Notes: generated by a model from the letters alone, not told the origin. 64,000 nucleotides of DNA from UBA6522 sp965221035 (GCA_965221035.1 OZ244860.1:2604001-2668000); one strand, 5' to 3'. Shown: positions 47,360 through 57,201, counted from the first letter of the stretch. A program made the numbers and translations.

Positions 47360-48586
47360 CTATTGAAGCACCGCGATGATGGCGTCGGCGACATAGTCCA
47401 TGTTGGACTCATTGAGCCCGGCAAAATTGATACGGCTCGATTCCACCATGTAGACGTGGAATTCCTCCCTCAGCCGAACGACCTGCTCCCGGGAGAGCCC
47501 CAGAAAGGAGAACATGCCGCGCTCCCGGGCGATAAAGGAATAGTCCTTGGATGCGCCGCGTTGCGCCAGCTTGTCGGCGAAGGCTCGCCGCAGGCCGTTG
47601 AGCCGGTCGCGCATCCCGCCCAGCTCCTTGAGCCAGAGTTCGGTCAACTCCTCGTCGTGCAGGATGCGGCTGACGATGGCGGCGCCGTGGTCCGGCGGCA
47701 TGGAATAGAGGCTCCGACCCATCTGAGCCAGGTTGGTCCGGGTCGTCTCGGCCGCGTCGGCGCTGCTTGAGACGATGCTTGCCAAGCCCACGCGCTCCCG
47801 GTAAAGACCGAAATTCTTCGAGCATGACGAGGCCAACAGCATTTCCTCGACCCGCTCGGCCATGACCCGCGCGCCGTGGGCGTCTTCATCGGGATTCGCG
47901 GCGAGTCCCTGGTAGGCGAGATCCACGAACGGCACGACGCCGCGCTCGGCAAACAGGTCGGCGAGCACGTCCCACTGGTCGCGGGAAAGATCCCCGCCGC
48001 AGGGGTTGTGGCAGCAGCCGTGCAGCAAGACCACGTCGTCGGGTCCCAGCTTCGAGAACGCTGCGATCATGCCCTCGAAGTCGACGCGGTGACGATCGAA
48101 GTCATAGTAGGGATAGTGATCCAGCGAAAGTCCCGCCAGTCGGAGCAGGGGCAGATGGTTCGGCCAGGACGGCCGGCTCAGCCACACCGTCGCCTCGGGT
48201 CGGGCGCGGGCGATGAGGTGCCCCGCGACACTGAGCCCGCCGCTGCCGCCCGGGGTCTGGACGGACGACACACGGCCCGACGCCAGCGCCGGGTGGCCGA
48301 CACCAAACAGTAACGTCTCCATGGACTCGATGAATCCCGGGTTTCCGGAAATGCCGACGTAGCTCTTGGTTTTCTGGTCTTCCAGGACGAGGCGTTCCGC
48401 GCGCCTTACGCACTCCAGCACGGGCGTGTGTCCGGACTCGTCCTGGAACACGCCCACGCTCAGGTCGTACTTGCCTGGGGCCGGATCGGCGCGAAACATC
48501 GCCATGATGCCGATAATCGCGTCCGGGGGCTGGAGTTTCAGTTGTTCGAACAATTCAGGTCCCGGGACTCGCGAATTTCCCTTCAC
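47360..48586 (-). CDS. aspartate/aromatic aminotransferase family protein
   Basis: 408 residues. Class I fold: PDAIIGIMAMFRADPAPGKYDLSVGVFQDESG (typical AspC/TyrB start), TPGGSGGLSVAG, HGCCHNPCGGDL with the Asn of the HNPtG motif, PFVDLAYQG, the PLP lysine in ASSCSKNFGLYRERVG (about residue 258), and Arg in ESSRINFAGLN near the end. The enzyme exchanges amino groups between 2-oxoglutarate or oxaloacetate and an aspartate or aromatic amino acid. Its stop lies about 45 bases from the MFS gene; substrate range not assignable. Confidence 0.9.
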   Translation of the reverse strand: MKGNSRVPGPELFEQLKLQPPDAIIGIMAMFRADPAPGKYDLSVGVFQDESGHTPVLECVRRAERLVLEDQKTKSYVGISGNPGFIESMETLLFGVGHPALASGRVSSVQTPGGSGGLSVAGHLIARARPEATVWLSRPSWPNHLPLLRLAGLSLDHYPYYDFDRHRVDFEGMIAAFSKLGPDDVVLLHGCCHNPCGGDLSRDQWDVLADLFAERGVVPFVDLAYQGLAANPDEDAHGARVMAERVEEMLLASSCSKNFGLYRERVGLASIVSSSADAAETTRTNLAQMGRSLYSMPPDHGAAIVSRILHDEELTELWLKELGGMRDRLNGLRRAFADKLAQRGASKDYSFIARERGMFSFLGLSREQVVRLREEFHVYMVESSRINFAGLNESNMDYVADAIIAVLQ

Positions 48587-48624
48587 GCCTTGGCGGAGAG
48601 TCTGCGCGGGTGCGCATTCGACCG

Positions 48625-50274
48625 CTATTCATGTACCAGTTGCCACGAGGAATAGCCGCTCACGTCACGATCGAGCATCACGACTCCGGTTTCCTCCGCG
48701 TAGCGTTCCCATTGCTGGATCATGGACTGCAATCGCTCCGGATGGCGGTCCGCCAGGTCGATGGTCTCGGCGGGGTCGGAACTCAGGTCATACAGCTGCC
48801 ATGAGGCCTCGCCCGCCGGCGTCCAGATCCACGCGATCTTCCAGTCGCCGCTGTTGAGCGCACGATGACTGAACATTTCCCACCCGGTGGTCCGTTGACT
48901 GCCAACCGCATCTTCGCGGGCACCTTGCAGATAGGGTAGCAGCGACAACCCGCGCATGCTCTGTGCCGAGGCCTGAAGGGTGGGGTCGATGCCCGCAAGT
49001 TCGATCATCGTCACGGCCAGGTCCATCGCGGTGATCAGCTCGTCATTGCGCACGCCCTGGTGCTCGAAGCCGCCATGATGGATGAAGGCCGGAACCCGAA
49101 GCCCACCCCCGGTCGGAAAGCGCTTGTAGAGCCGCAGCGGGGTCGCCGAAGCCTGCGCCCAGCCCCGACCGAGCATGATGTGCGATCCGGGCCGCCCCAT
49201 GTTCTCGAAGCGGTTGTCGAATGTCGCGGGAATCCAGTACAGCCGCTCGCCTTCGATCAGTTCCTCGCCCTCCGGGCCATTGTCAGACAGGAACAGGATC
49301 ACGGTGTTGTCGCGTTTGCCCAGGTCGTCCAACCGCTCCATCAGCCGTCCGATGTGGTAATCCATGTTTTCGACCATGGCCGCGTAGATTTCCATCCGGC
49401 GCGCTTCGATTCGCCTTGCCAGGTCGCTCAATTCATCCCAGGCCGGTATCGATGGCGAGTCGTAACGCGTGTGTTGGGCGCCCAGCAGTCCCAACTCGCG
49501 CATCCGGGCGATGCGCTGGTCGCGTATCTCGTCCCATCCGGCGTCGTACCGGCCCCGGGTGCGCTCCAACCATTCTTCGGGCGCCTGCAACGGCCAGTGC
49601 GGCGCGGTGTAGCCGAGATAGGCGAAGAAGGGCCGGTCGCTGTCGCGGTCCGTCTCGAGGTATTCGATGAGGGTGTCGGTGTAGAACGACGAGGAGAAAA
49701 ATTCAGCCGGCAATGCTTCGACCCGTTCTCCGTTCTCCGTGTAGGTGGCGGTGCCCAGGTACACGCCAGTCGCGTCGGCGTAGTGACTGGCGCCGCCGTC
49801 CATGAGTGAAAAACTCCGGTCGAAGCCCCTGGCGGCGGGATTGTTGGCGCCATCGCCAATGTGCCATTTCCCGACCATGTAGGTGTCGTAACCGGCGGCG
49901 TCGATGAGTTCGCTCACCAGCGTGACGTCATCATCCATCCTGCCGAGGTACCCCGGCAGGCCGTGCAGTTCGGGAGCTCCCGCCAGTCTCGTCCCGAAGC
50001 TTCCGAGACCGACCTCGTGGGGGTGCAGCCCCGACATGAGCATGGCCCGGGTCGGACCGCAGGTCGCCGCGGCGTGGAAATTGGTGAACTGAAGCCCGGT
50101 GCGGGCGAGTTGGTCCAGATTGGGCGTGCGAATCTCGCCGCCGTAGGCGCCGAGGTCGGAATAGCCGACGTCGTCGACGACGATCAGCAGGATATTGGGC
50201 TGTTGCGCATGGGCCAGACCCAAGGTCAACACCAGGTGCACGGTGGTCGCGGCAATACGGATCAGGGTTGTCAA
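48625..50274 (-). CDS. secreted arylsulfatase-family sulfatase
   Basis: About 549 residues with TTG at 50274; upstream ATGs (50331, 50370) are possible, but this start has GGGAG nearby and places a clean signal peptide (TTLIRIAATTVHLVLTLGLAHA) directly before QQPNILLIVVDDVGYSD. Formylglycine motif is CGPTR in AATCGPTRAMLMSG (C-x-P-x-R), with metal-binding DD, later HPHEVGLG and KWHIGDG. The enzyme hydrolyses sulfate esters in the periplasm or outside; needs a formylglycine-generating enzyme, not in this window. C-terminal half is complete, ending DRDVSGYSSWQLVHE. Confidence 0.9.
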   Translation of the reverse strand: MTTLIRIAATTVHLVLTLGLAHAQQPNILLIVVDDVGYSDLGAYGGEIRTPNLDQLARTGLQFTNFHAAATCGPTRAMLMSGLHPHEVGLGSFGTRLAGAPELHGLPGYLGRMDDDVTLVSELIDAAGYDTYMVGKWHIGDGANNPAARGFDRSFSLMDGGASHYADATGVYLGTATYTENGERVEALPAEFFSSSFYTDTLIEYLETDRDSDRPFFAYLGYTAPHWPLQAPEEWLERTRGRYDAGWDEIRDQRIARMRELGLLGAQHTRYDSPSIPAWDELSDLARRIEARRMEIYAAMVENMDYHIGRLMERLDDLGKRDNTVILFLSDNGPEGEELIEGERLYWIPATFDNRFENMGRPGSHIMLGRGWAQASATPLRLYKRFPTGGGLRVPAFIHHGGFEHQGVRNDELITAMDLAVTMIELAGIDPTLQASAQSMRGLSLLPYLQGAREDAVGSQRTTGWEMFSHRALNSGDWKIAWIWTPAGEASWQLYDLSSDPAETIDLADRHPERLQSMIQQWERYAEETGVVMLDRDVSGYSSWQLVHE

Positions 50275-50430
50275 TGTCTCATTCTCCCTCGGATAGCGGA
50301 TTGTTCCGCCCGCCTCGATTCGTGTTTCCATCACGGGCATGAATGATGAGGTGCCCGACAATATCAGCACGGCGCGGGCGATTCCACAGCGGTACGCGCC
50401 GGGCAGGTGTCAGGGAAAGCCGATGGATTG

Positions 50431-51966
50431 TCACGGGCTCGAACCGCCGAAGACTGCCGCGACGCGAGGCACAAGTTGCTGCCAGATCAGCACCAGCGAC
50501 ATCCCGGTGAATACCGCCAGGCTCAGCCAGCCGAACCACTTCGCGAACTTCGACGGATAAAACACCTTGTCGTCCTTCGGAATGACCGTGAAGCAATAGT
50601 AGAGGTTCAGGAAGAAGATCACCGGGGCGACGAAGTAGGCCAGTGCCGAGGCCACCAGCACAAGGAATACCGGCCGAGGCAGGCCCGCGATGATCGCCAC
50701 GGACGTCACCAGGGAAAAAACCATGCTGATCCGGTAGATGTTGTACTCGGAATACCAGCGGCGCCGATGCTCCGGTCCCAGGTCTTCCCTGGCCGTTCCG
50801 CGCAACTCGGCGGTGGCCCTGAAGAGGTTGCGGCAGCAGGCGCCGACGACCCTGGGCCAGCCGTCGAAATAGTTGAACGCCGTGGAATAGGTGGCCGCCA
50901 TGGCGCCGGCCAGAAACACGATCATCATTCCGGGGCCGACGCTATCCGTGAAAATGCGGGCGATCTCGCCCATCACGGCGTTGCCCTGGACTTCGCTCGG
51001 GAAGAGCCACACGGCGGCCAGCAGCATGAAGATGCAGACCAGTACAAAGGAGATCGCGTGGCCCGCCCGAAAGTCCCACAGCCCGATCTTGAACCACCGG
51101 CGGCAGTACTCGTGGGCGTGAGAAGACAATCTTGAGGTGTCCACCGCAAGGTCGGCCTTGCCACTGCTGAAGGCGTCGAATCGCGCGGCGATCCCCCGGG
51201 CTTCCAGTTGGTCCCGGATACGGCCCATGCCGGCTTTCTTGGCCTTGCCCCACTCCGACGCTTGCAGCGACACGTCGATCCCGGTTGGCAGCAGCCCGAG
51301 GAACGATGCGATGATCAGCCAGGAACCCTCGGGGGTATCCAGCTGGAAAAAGTGCACGAATTCGCTCACCGGGGCGGGATTGACAGCGTAAACGCCGACG
51401 CTGCAGACAATGAGGATTCCGGCAGCGATCTTGGTCACCAGTTCCACGGCGGCGTACTTGCCGCCGAGGATGATGGCCACAGAAACGGTTCCGAGCAGCA
51501 GGCCGTACAGTGATAGTTCAATGTCGTCGCCGAGCCCCGGGATGTCCCAGCCCAGGTATTGCCTGAAGAAATAGAAAACCACCGCGGCGCTGGCCACCAG
51601 GCGGCCGGCCTGGCCGATGGCCGACTGGATGACGGTTGTGACGAGCACATACCAGACGGGCAGCTTCTTCCAGGCCGTGGAATAGGCATCGAGCATGCTG
51701 CGGCCTGTGGCGTGGGTGAATCGAAACGCCATTTCGAACCCGTAGTACTTGAAGATGTAGGCGATCGGTATGCACCAGAGCAGCGCATAGCCGAACCGCC
51801 CGCCGGCCACCGGTGCGGTCACCAGGTGGCTGGTGCCGATGCCGGTCATCATCAGGATCATGCCCGGCCCGAACTGCCGGATCAGGCTGCCCGGCGACAT
51901 GGACGGGAGCGTGAGCGACTGGAATGACTTGTCCTCTGTTGAAGGCTCTTGTGTGTTTTCGTTCAT
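50431..51966 (-). CDS. Nramp-related membrane transporter with altered substrate site
   Basis: 511 residues with about eleven or twelve helices in the Nramp/LeuT arrangement. Start MNENTQEPSTEDKSF, then GPGMILMMTGIGTSHLVTAP in helix 1, where Nramp metal carriers have DPGN; here residues 44-47 are GTSH. The helix 6 region has GLLPTGIDVSLQASEW in place of the MPH motif. The fold and length remain Nramp-like, so a transport role is clear, but divalent metal transport is doubtful. Divergent from the GNAT gene. The middle loop (about residues 245-290) is long and hydrophilic. Confidence 0.8.
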   Translation of the reverse strand: MNENTQEPSTEDKSFQSLTLPSMSPGSLIRQFGPGMILMMTGIGTSHLVTAPVAGGRFGYALLWCIPIAYIFKYYGFEMAFRFTHATGRSMLDAYSTAWKKLPVWYVLVTTVIQSAIGQAGRLVASAAVVFYFFRQYLGWDIPGLGDDIELSLYGLLLGTVSVAIILGGKYAAVELVTKIAAGILIVCSVGVYAVNPAPVSEFVHFFQLDTPEGSWLIIASFLGLLPTGIDVSLQASEWGKAKKAGMGRIRDQLEARGIAARFDAFSSGKADLAVDTSRLSSHAHEYCRRWFKIGLWDFRAGHAISFVLVCIFMLLAAVWLFPSEVQGNAVMGEIARIFTDSVGPGMMIVFLAGAMAATYSTAFNYFDGWPRVVGACCRNLFRATAELRGTAREDLGPEHRRRWYSEYNIYRISMVFSLVTSVAIIAGLPRPVFLVLVASALAYFVAPVIFFLNLYYCFTVIPKDDKVFYPSKFAKWFGWLSLAVFTGMSLVLIWQQLVPRVAAVFGGSSP

Positions 51967-52046
51967 CTACGGATGACTCCCGGGGCCTTGTGCGGACGAT
52001 ATGTTACAGCAGACAGGACCGGCCCATTCCCGGTACCCTTCGTACC

Positions 52047-52475
52047 ATGGACGTTTCCATCAAGGTTGCGTTGTCACCCGAAGACCGGCTCAAGGCCTTC
52101 ATGGTGCGATGCGTGGTGTTTTGCGGTGAGCAGCGCATTCCCTATGGCATCGAACGTGACGAATTCGAAGACATCGCGATCCACGTGCTGGGCGAGATTG
52201 CCGGTGAACCCGTTGCCGCAGGTCGGCTGCGTTGCCTGCCGGACCATGCGAAGCTTGAACGCATCGCCGTCCGCTCGCCATTTCGCGGTCGGGGTGCCGG
52301 ATCGGAAATCACGCGCTTTCTGCTCAAGTTGGCACGGGAGCGAGGTTATTCGAGCTTTCGCATGAACGCGCAGGCGCATACGGTGGAGTTTTATCGCCGC
52401 CTGGGGTTCAGGGCGGTTGGCGACATATTCCTGGAAGCCGACATCGAGCACGTGTTGATGGTTCGGGAGGACTGA
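52047..52475 (+). CDS. GNAT-family N-acetyltransferase
   Basis: 142 residues from ATG 52047. The acetyl-CoA site is in LERIAVRSPFRGRGAGSEITR (about residue 72, R-G-x-G-A/G), followed by AQAHTVEFYRRLGFRAVGDIF, the typical GNAT motif B. The N-terminal part (MVRCVVFCGEQRIPYG) is like ElaA-type members. Substrate unknown. Divergent from the Nramp-like gene with 80 bases between. Confidence 0.85.
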   Translation: MDVSIKVALSPEDRLKAFMVRCVVFCGEQRIPYGIERDEFEDIAIHVLGEIAGEPVAAGRLRCLPDHAKLERIAVRSPFRGRGAGSEITRFLLKLARERGYSSFRMNAQAHTVEFYRRLGFRAVGDIFLEADIEHVLMVRED

Positions 52476-52554
52476 GGTGGTCGCGGCGGGCGGTCATGCG
52501 CCGCCGCGACACACGCTGGAATGTCTCGATGGCGCGCTTTTGCGGCGCAAGCAC

Positions 52555-53040
52555 CTACTCGCCCCAGCGCGCCGTCGCCTGCGCGTGTTCGGAATCCGGC
52601 GGCAGTTCCAGCAATTCGATGCGGTTGCCCCAGGGATCGAAGATATTCGACAGGATGGCGCCGGTGCCGCTGCGATTGCCGTCCGCCAGTTCGATGCCCC
52701 GCTCGCGCCACATGCTCAGCGCGGCCTCCATATCGTCGACCACGACGCCGACATGGCTGATACCGGGTCCCCTGTTCTCGTTGGTGCCCTGCAGCTCCAC
52801 GAAGGTGCTTTCACTCACCTGAACGTACATGAGTACCACTTCACCGGCGTCGTTCTCGATGCGGAACGCCTCGGGGAACCCGAGTGTCCCGGTGTAGTGC
52901 TCGATCGCCGCATCGATGTCCTCGAATGCGATTCCGACGTGGTTCACGCCGACGATGCCGCTGTTCTGGCTCTGGCCGATGGCGATCTGGATACCCATTC
53001 CCGCCAGTATGCCGCCCACAAAGATGCTGATGACGCGCAT
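52555..53040 (-). CDS. VOC (glyoxalase/dioxygenase-fold) protein with N-terminal signal
   Basis: 161 residues. N-terminal hydrophobic segment (VISIFVGGILAGMGIQIAIG) suggests export or membrane anchoring. Two beta-alpha-beta-beta-beta modules follow: VGVNHVGIAFEDIDAAIEHY and GISHVGVVVDDMEAALSMW, ending DPWGNRIELLELPP. The metal ligands (His in NHVGI, Glu in VELQG, His in SHVGV and Glu in IELLEL) are all present. Resembles methylmalonyl-CoA epimerase/lactoylglutathione lyase-like proteins; specific reaction unknown. Confidence 0.8.
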   Translation of the reverse strand: MRVISIFVGGILAGMGIQIAIGQSQNSGIVGVNHVGIAFEDIDAAIEHYTGTLGFPEAFRIENDAGEVVLMYVQVSESTFVELQGTNENRGPGISHVGVVVDDMEAALSMWRERGIELADGNRSGTGAILSNIFDPWGNRIELLELPPDSEHAQATARWGE

Positions 53041-53270
53041 GGAAACCTCCTCGGTTGTTATTCGCTGCCTTGGCGGAGTTGTCTATGCCTGCAAGATCGT
53101 TCTCATTGGCTCTCTTGCGGAATTTCCGCGAGGCGAGACCTGCATTATGACGGTACCGTGAAGGTGGCGCCACAGGTTGCGTCGTGGTCCGGCGGCGCGA
53201 GCGTCCTGACGACGCAGCATGACCACTGCGGTTATTCTTCAGGATTGACCTGGGCGGTAGAGGGGATGAG

Positions 53271-54254
53271 ATGAAGGCGATCCTGCAGACGGATTTCGGA
53301 GGCGCGGAAACGCTGTACCTGGGAGAAGCCGAGACGCCGGAACCCGGCGAGGGGCAACTCCGTATCAAGGCGGCGGCCACGACAGTCAATCGGGCTGACT
53401 GCGTGCAGCGGCAGGGCAACTACCACCAGCCACCGGGTGACTCTCCGATCCTGGGTCTGGAGGTGGCCGGTACCATCGACGCGCTGGGGCCTGGCGTTTC
53501 GGGCTATGAAGTCGGCGAGCGCGTGATGTCCCTGGTGGGCGGTGGCGGTTACGCGGAGTATGCTTTGGCTTACGCAAGCCACGTCATGAAAGTCCCCGAA
53601 CGGCTCGACCTTCTCCAGGCCGCCTGCGTCTGTGAAACCTACATCACGGCGTATCTCAACATCTTCATGCTGGCGGGCCTCAAGGATGGCGAAACCGTGC
53701 TGGTTCACGGCGGTGGCGGCGGCGTCAATACGTCAGCCATCCAGCTTTGCAAGACGTTGAGGCCCGGCAGCGCCGTCATCGTCACCGCCTCGACGGGCAA
53801 GGTCGAACGGGTTCGCGCCCTGGGTGCCGATCATGTCATCGACTACCGATCCGAGGACTTTGTCGAAGGTGTGGCCGCCGCGACGAACAAGCAGGGCGTC
53901 GACGTGATCCTCGACCATCTGGGCGGGTCGTACCTGAAGCGCAACCTCCGATCCCTGGCGCTGGGCGGGCGGCTGGTGATCATAGGGCTCATGGGCGGCG
54001 CGAAATCGGAAATCAACCTCGCGCAACTGATGGTTCGGAGGCAGCAGGTCATCGGCTCGGTGCTGCGGTCCCGCCCGGTCGACGAAAAGGCCGTGATCAC
54101 CCGCGAGTTTCGCGAAACCGTCGTGCCGCTGTTCGCGGATGGACGCATCGAGCCGCTCATCCACCGGGTCCTGCCGCTTGAGGAAGCGGCCTCGGCTCAC
54201 CGGATGATGGAGTCCAGCGAGCACTTCGGGAAGATTGTGCTGGAAGTCGGGTGA
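53271..54254 (+). CDS. NAD(P)H:quinone oxidoreductase, zinc-free medium-chain dehydrogenase
   Basis: 327 residues. MDR fold with NRADCVQRQGNYHQPPG and the conserved ILGLEVAGTIDALGPGVSGYEVGERV (about residue 60), NAD(P)-binding GGGGGVNTSAIQL and the DYRSEDF segment, and LGRGGRLVIIG region near residue 235. PIG3/QOR-like members reduce quinones and unsaturated carbonyls. Precedes the tannase-family gene by 46 bases on the same strand, possibly one transcript. Confidence 0.92.
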   Translation: MKAILQTDFGGAETLYLGEAETPEPGEGQLRIKAAATTVNRADCVQRQGNYHQPPGDSPILGLEVAGTIDALGPGVSGYEVGERVMSLVGGGGYAEYALAYASHVMKVPERLDLLQAACVCETYITAYLNIFMLAGLKDGETVLVHGGGGGVNTSAIQLCKTLRPGSAVIVTASTGKVERVRALGADHVIDYRSEDFVEGVAAATNKQGVDVILDHLGGSYLKRNLRSLALGGRLVIIGLMGGAKSEINLAQLMVRRQQVIGSVLRSRPVDEKAVITREFRETVVPLFADGRIEPLIHRVLPLEEAASAHRMMESSEHFGKIVLEVG

Positions 54255-54300
54255 TTGGAACGGTATACCTGATCACATTGTGCAATCCGGAGCGGAAACC

Positions 54301-55914
54301 ATGAAGAACATCGGCGCCCTATGGATCATCGCAACGCCGCTCGCGGTCTCCGGAAAGGTTCACGCCCAGGAGGCGGCGGACTGCGCAGCGTACGTGAACA
54401 CTGAATTGTCCGGGATGACCGTGGAAGCGGCGGAACTCGTCGAGTCGACCGGAGATTTGCCCCGGCATTGCCGTCTGGTCGTTCTGGTGCCGGAATTCGT
54501 GCGATTCGAGCTGCGCTTGCCGGACCCTTGGAACGGCAGGTTTCTCATGGTCGGCAACGGTGGCTACCTCGGCGCGTTCTTTGACCAGTCGTACGGCCTG
54601 ACGCGGGGCTATGCGACAGCCTCGACGGACACCGGCCACACCGGTCCCGACCCCCGGTTTGCCTTCAACAATCCGCAAGGTGAAATCGATTTTGCCTACA
54701 GGGCCGTCCACGAGACGGCGACGGGCGCGAAGGCGCTTGTCGAGCGACACTACGGCGAGGGGCCGGACTATTCGTACTTCAGGGGCTGCTCGACCGGGGG
54801 GCGCCAGGCGCTGATGGAAGCGCAACGGTTCCCCGAGGACTTCGACGGCTGGAGCGTGGGCGCACCCATCTTCGACTATACGTACAAGCAGATATACAAC
54901 GCTTCGTGGGTCGCCCAGGCGCTGTTCGGGAACGAGCGGGCCGGCTACCTGCCCAGGGAACGGCTCAAGGCATTGGGCGAGGCGGTGTATGCGGGTTGCG
55001 ACGCTGTCGACGGTCTGGAGGACGGGCTCATCGACGATCCGCGGGAGTGCGATTTCGAGCCTCGGTCGGAATTGACGCAGTGCCCGGATGGAGCCGGAAC
55101 AGACTGCTTCACGGCGGCCCAGATCGACGCGATCGAGAGTATCTACCGGGGACCCGGGGAGGGCATCTATCCGGGAGCGGTCATGGGCGGCGAGTGGATG
55201 GATGTCGCCGAGGGTTCCCTTGGAGGCGGCTGGGATACGTTCTTTACGGGAATCATGGCCTATCCTGGAGCGGTTGAGTCAACCGCCCGGGTCGACAATG
55301 ACCCTTATGGAGGCGACCAGTTCGTCCCCGTCCAGCTCCGCAATGGGAACAGTTTTTTCCGGTATTTCGCATTCGAACCGGACCGGCCCGAGTTCGATAT
55401 CCTCACCGACCTGGACTTCAATGCGGTTCCCGATGTCTCGGCCGTCGCCGATCTCATGAACGCCGCCGACACCGACTTGGCCGATGTTCGCGATTCAGGC
55501 AAGAAGATCGTCATGTGGCACGGCTGGGCGGATGTGGGCCTGAACCCCCTGCGCAGCATCGAGTATTACGAGAACGTCGAGTCGCGCATGGGTGCCGCGG
55601 AGACCCGCGAATTCTTCCGGCTCTTCATGGTACCTGGGATGTACCACTGCCAGGGAGGTCCCGGCCCGGACATCTTCGACGATCTGACGGCCCTTGAGAA
55701 CTGGGTCGAGCAAGGTGAACCGCCACAGTCCATGGTGGTCTACAAGACCCGGGAGGCCAATGGCTTCTATCCGGATCGGGGACCCGGCCGAATCAGTGCG
55801 GAAGAGGCCGGAGTCATCCGCTCGAGACTGCTCTGCCCCTACCCGCAAACTGCCAGCTACACGGGTTCGGGGAGCATCGACTCCGCCGCGCGATTCCGGT
55901 GCGCGGCGGAGTGA
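54301..55914 (+). CDS. tannase/feruloyl-esterase-family secreted alpha/beta hydrolase
   Basis: 537 residues from ATG 54301 (MKNIGALWIIATPLAVSGKVHA signal). Family features: FLMVGNGGYLGAFFD, GYATASTDTGHTG (about residue 110), nucleophile in RGCSTGGRQALMEAQRFPEDFDG (about residue 165), MWHGWADVGLNP near the Asp, and catalytic His in GMYHCQGGPG near the end. Paired cysteines flank the triad as in PF07519 enzymes. Likely hydrolyses esters of aromatic acids; substrate not known. Behind a quinone oxidoreductase gene. Confidence 0.88.
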   Translation: MKNIGALWIIATPLAVSGKVHAQEAADCAAYVNTELSGMTVEAAELVESTGDLPRHCRLVVLVPEFVRFELRLPDPWNGRFLMVGNGGYLGAFFDQSYGLTRGYATASTDTGHTGPDPRFAFNNPQGEIDFAYRAVHETATGAKALVERHYGEGPDYSYFRGCSTGGRQALMEAQRFPEDFDGWSVGAPIFDYTYKQIYNASWVAQALFGNERAGYLPRERLKALGEAVYAGCDAVDGLEDGLIDDPRECDFEPRSELTQCPDGAGTDCFTAAQIDAIESIYRGPGEGIYPGAVMGGEWMDVAEGSLGGGWDTFFTGIMAYPGAVESTARVDNDPYGGDQFVPVQLRNGNSFFRYFAFEPDRPEFDILTDLDFNAVPDVSAVADLMNAADTDLADVRDSGKKIVMWHGWADVGLNPLRSIEYYENVESRMGAAETREFFRLFMVPGMYHCQGGPGPDIFDDLTALENWVEQGEPPQSMVVYKTREANGFYPDRGPGRISAEEAGVIRSRLLCPYPQTASYTGSGSIDSAARFRCAAE

Positions 55915-56060
55915 TCGCGCTCAAATGTCGACCTGGCGGGCAGCCGTTTGTGCTGGCGCCTTGCGCGGTAAACCCAAGGAGTACGTGACTGCCAGAAGTA
56001 GGGTGGCGAGTGCCGGTGTTTTCGCGCAACGGCGGCAGGATGGTACGTCCAGGACATGGC

Positions 56061-56660
56061 CTACAGCGGCTGGACGCGGGCCCTGGTCATCGCCACGGAC
56101 GTACCGCCGACCGGGCGGACACGGCCGGGGATGCCAAATACGCCTGGAGTACCCATCGCGGCGGGGTGGACGGTGGCGACATTGGCGGTCAGCACGCGCA
56201 CTCGATCTCCGCTCTGGAACCGGTCTTCGTCGTCCTGCACGATAGCGACCGTGCTGCCGCCGTCCAGATCCACGGTGATCTGCTGGGCGTTCATGGATGT
56301 GGCGGCATGTTCGATCGCCGCACCCGCAGCGGCCCCGACAATGGCCCCTACGGCTTCGGCGTTGTGGGAGTCGCTGACCTCCGCACCGATGGCGCTGCCG
56401 ACCACGCTTCCCACGAGGAGACCCAACAGGGAAATTTCGCCTTCGACGGTAACCGGGCGGACGTCAACGACTTCGCCGTATTCCACGTTCCAGACGGATT
56501 GCGTCCCGGTGGTCGGAAAAGTCTGGCTGGACATTCCTTGGTTGGCGCAGCCAGTCAGCGCCGCCGCAGCCAGGGCAGCCAAGGCGAGGGCCGACGTCCG
56601 AGCGCTGGTGTTACGAGTGTGGGCGGCGAGGCTCGATTTTCGAAGGAAGGGCAGTTGCAT
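56061..56660 (-). CDS. glycine-zipper outer-membrane lipoprotein (SlyB-like)
   Basis: 199 residues from ATG 56660 with GGAGAA ahead. Lipobox ALTGC (Cys about residue 38), then EYGEVVDVRPVTVEGEIS and the glycine-zipper helix pair LGLLVGSVVGSAIGAEVSD and AVGAIVGAAAGAAIEHA (about residues 75-120). The C-terminal part is DGGSTVAIVQDDEDRFQSGD and VRVLTAN. Matches SlyB/RcsF-like zipper lipoproteins used in envelope stress responses. The reading frame upstream of 56660 lacks similarity. Confidence 0.82.
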   Translation of the reverse strand: MQLPFLRKSSLAAHTRNTSARTSALALAALAAAALTGCANQGMSSQTFPTTGTQSVWNVEYGEVVDVRPVTVEGEISLLGLLVGSVVGSAIGAEVSDSHNAEAVGAIVGAAAGAAIEHAATSMNAQQITVDLDGGSTVAIVQDDEDRFQSGDRVRVLTANVATVHPAAMGTPGVFGIPGRVRPVGGTSVAMTRARVQPL

Positions 56661-56949
56661 GGTGTTCTCCAGACCACGTTGAAGCAAGGTCGTATGGTAG
56701 ACAGTATTTCCGATTATGTCGTCGCCGACCACAGATGTCCTTACCTTTTGAATTGAAACGGGAGAAGAAGTTCCGCGTCGGGTTTCCCGCATTTCGCTTG
56801 GTCTTTCTTATATCCAGAAGTGGGGTCCGCTCTTTTCTCGCAACTCCGGCCAGAAAGCGGGCGTTGGGCTTCGTCTTCCGGATGCTATTGTAACCACTTG
56901 TCTGCAAAGCGAATGATCGCTCAAAACAGCGGACTGCGGGAGAACTGTC

Positions 56950-57201
56950 ATGGCAGCCACGGCATTTGATACACTGGACGCCGCCCGAAAGCTCAAGGCG
57001 GCGGGCATTGAAGCAGAACACGCCGAAGCCATCGTGGGAGTCATGGGCCAATCCGTCTATCAACTGGTGACAGTAGAGCACTTCGACGTGGAGATCGCCA
57101 AATTGCGGACTGATAACATGCGCACGCACCTGATTTCGGTGGGAGTGATGATTGCCGCCATCGCGTTGGCGACGACAATACTCGGCATCATCATGACCTA
57201 G
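56950..57201 (+). CDS. small membrane-anchored coiled-coil protein, DUF1640/CCDC90-like
   Basis: 83 residues. MAATAFDTLDAARKLKAAGI then EAEHAEAIVGVM is the repeating FDTh-RRLeeAG-EQAEA pattern of the bacterial CCDC90/MCUR1-like DUF1640 family, followed by a short helical part and one C-terminal membrane helix (SVGVMIAAIALATTILGIIM). No known catalytic function; related proteins form trimeric coiled coils anchored at the membrane. Followed by the hendecad-repeat gene on the same strand after 141 bases. Confidence 0.72.
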   Translation: MAATAFDTLDAARKLKAAGIEAEHAEAIVGVMGQSVYQLVTVEHFDVEIAKLRTDNMRTHLISVGVMIAAIALATTILGIIMT

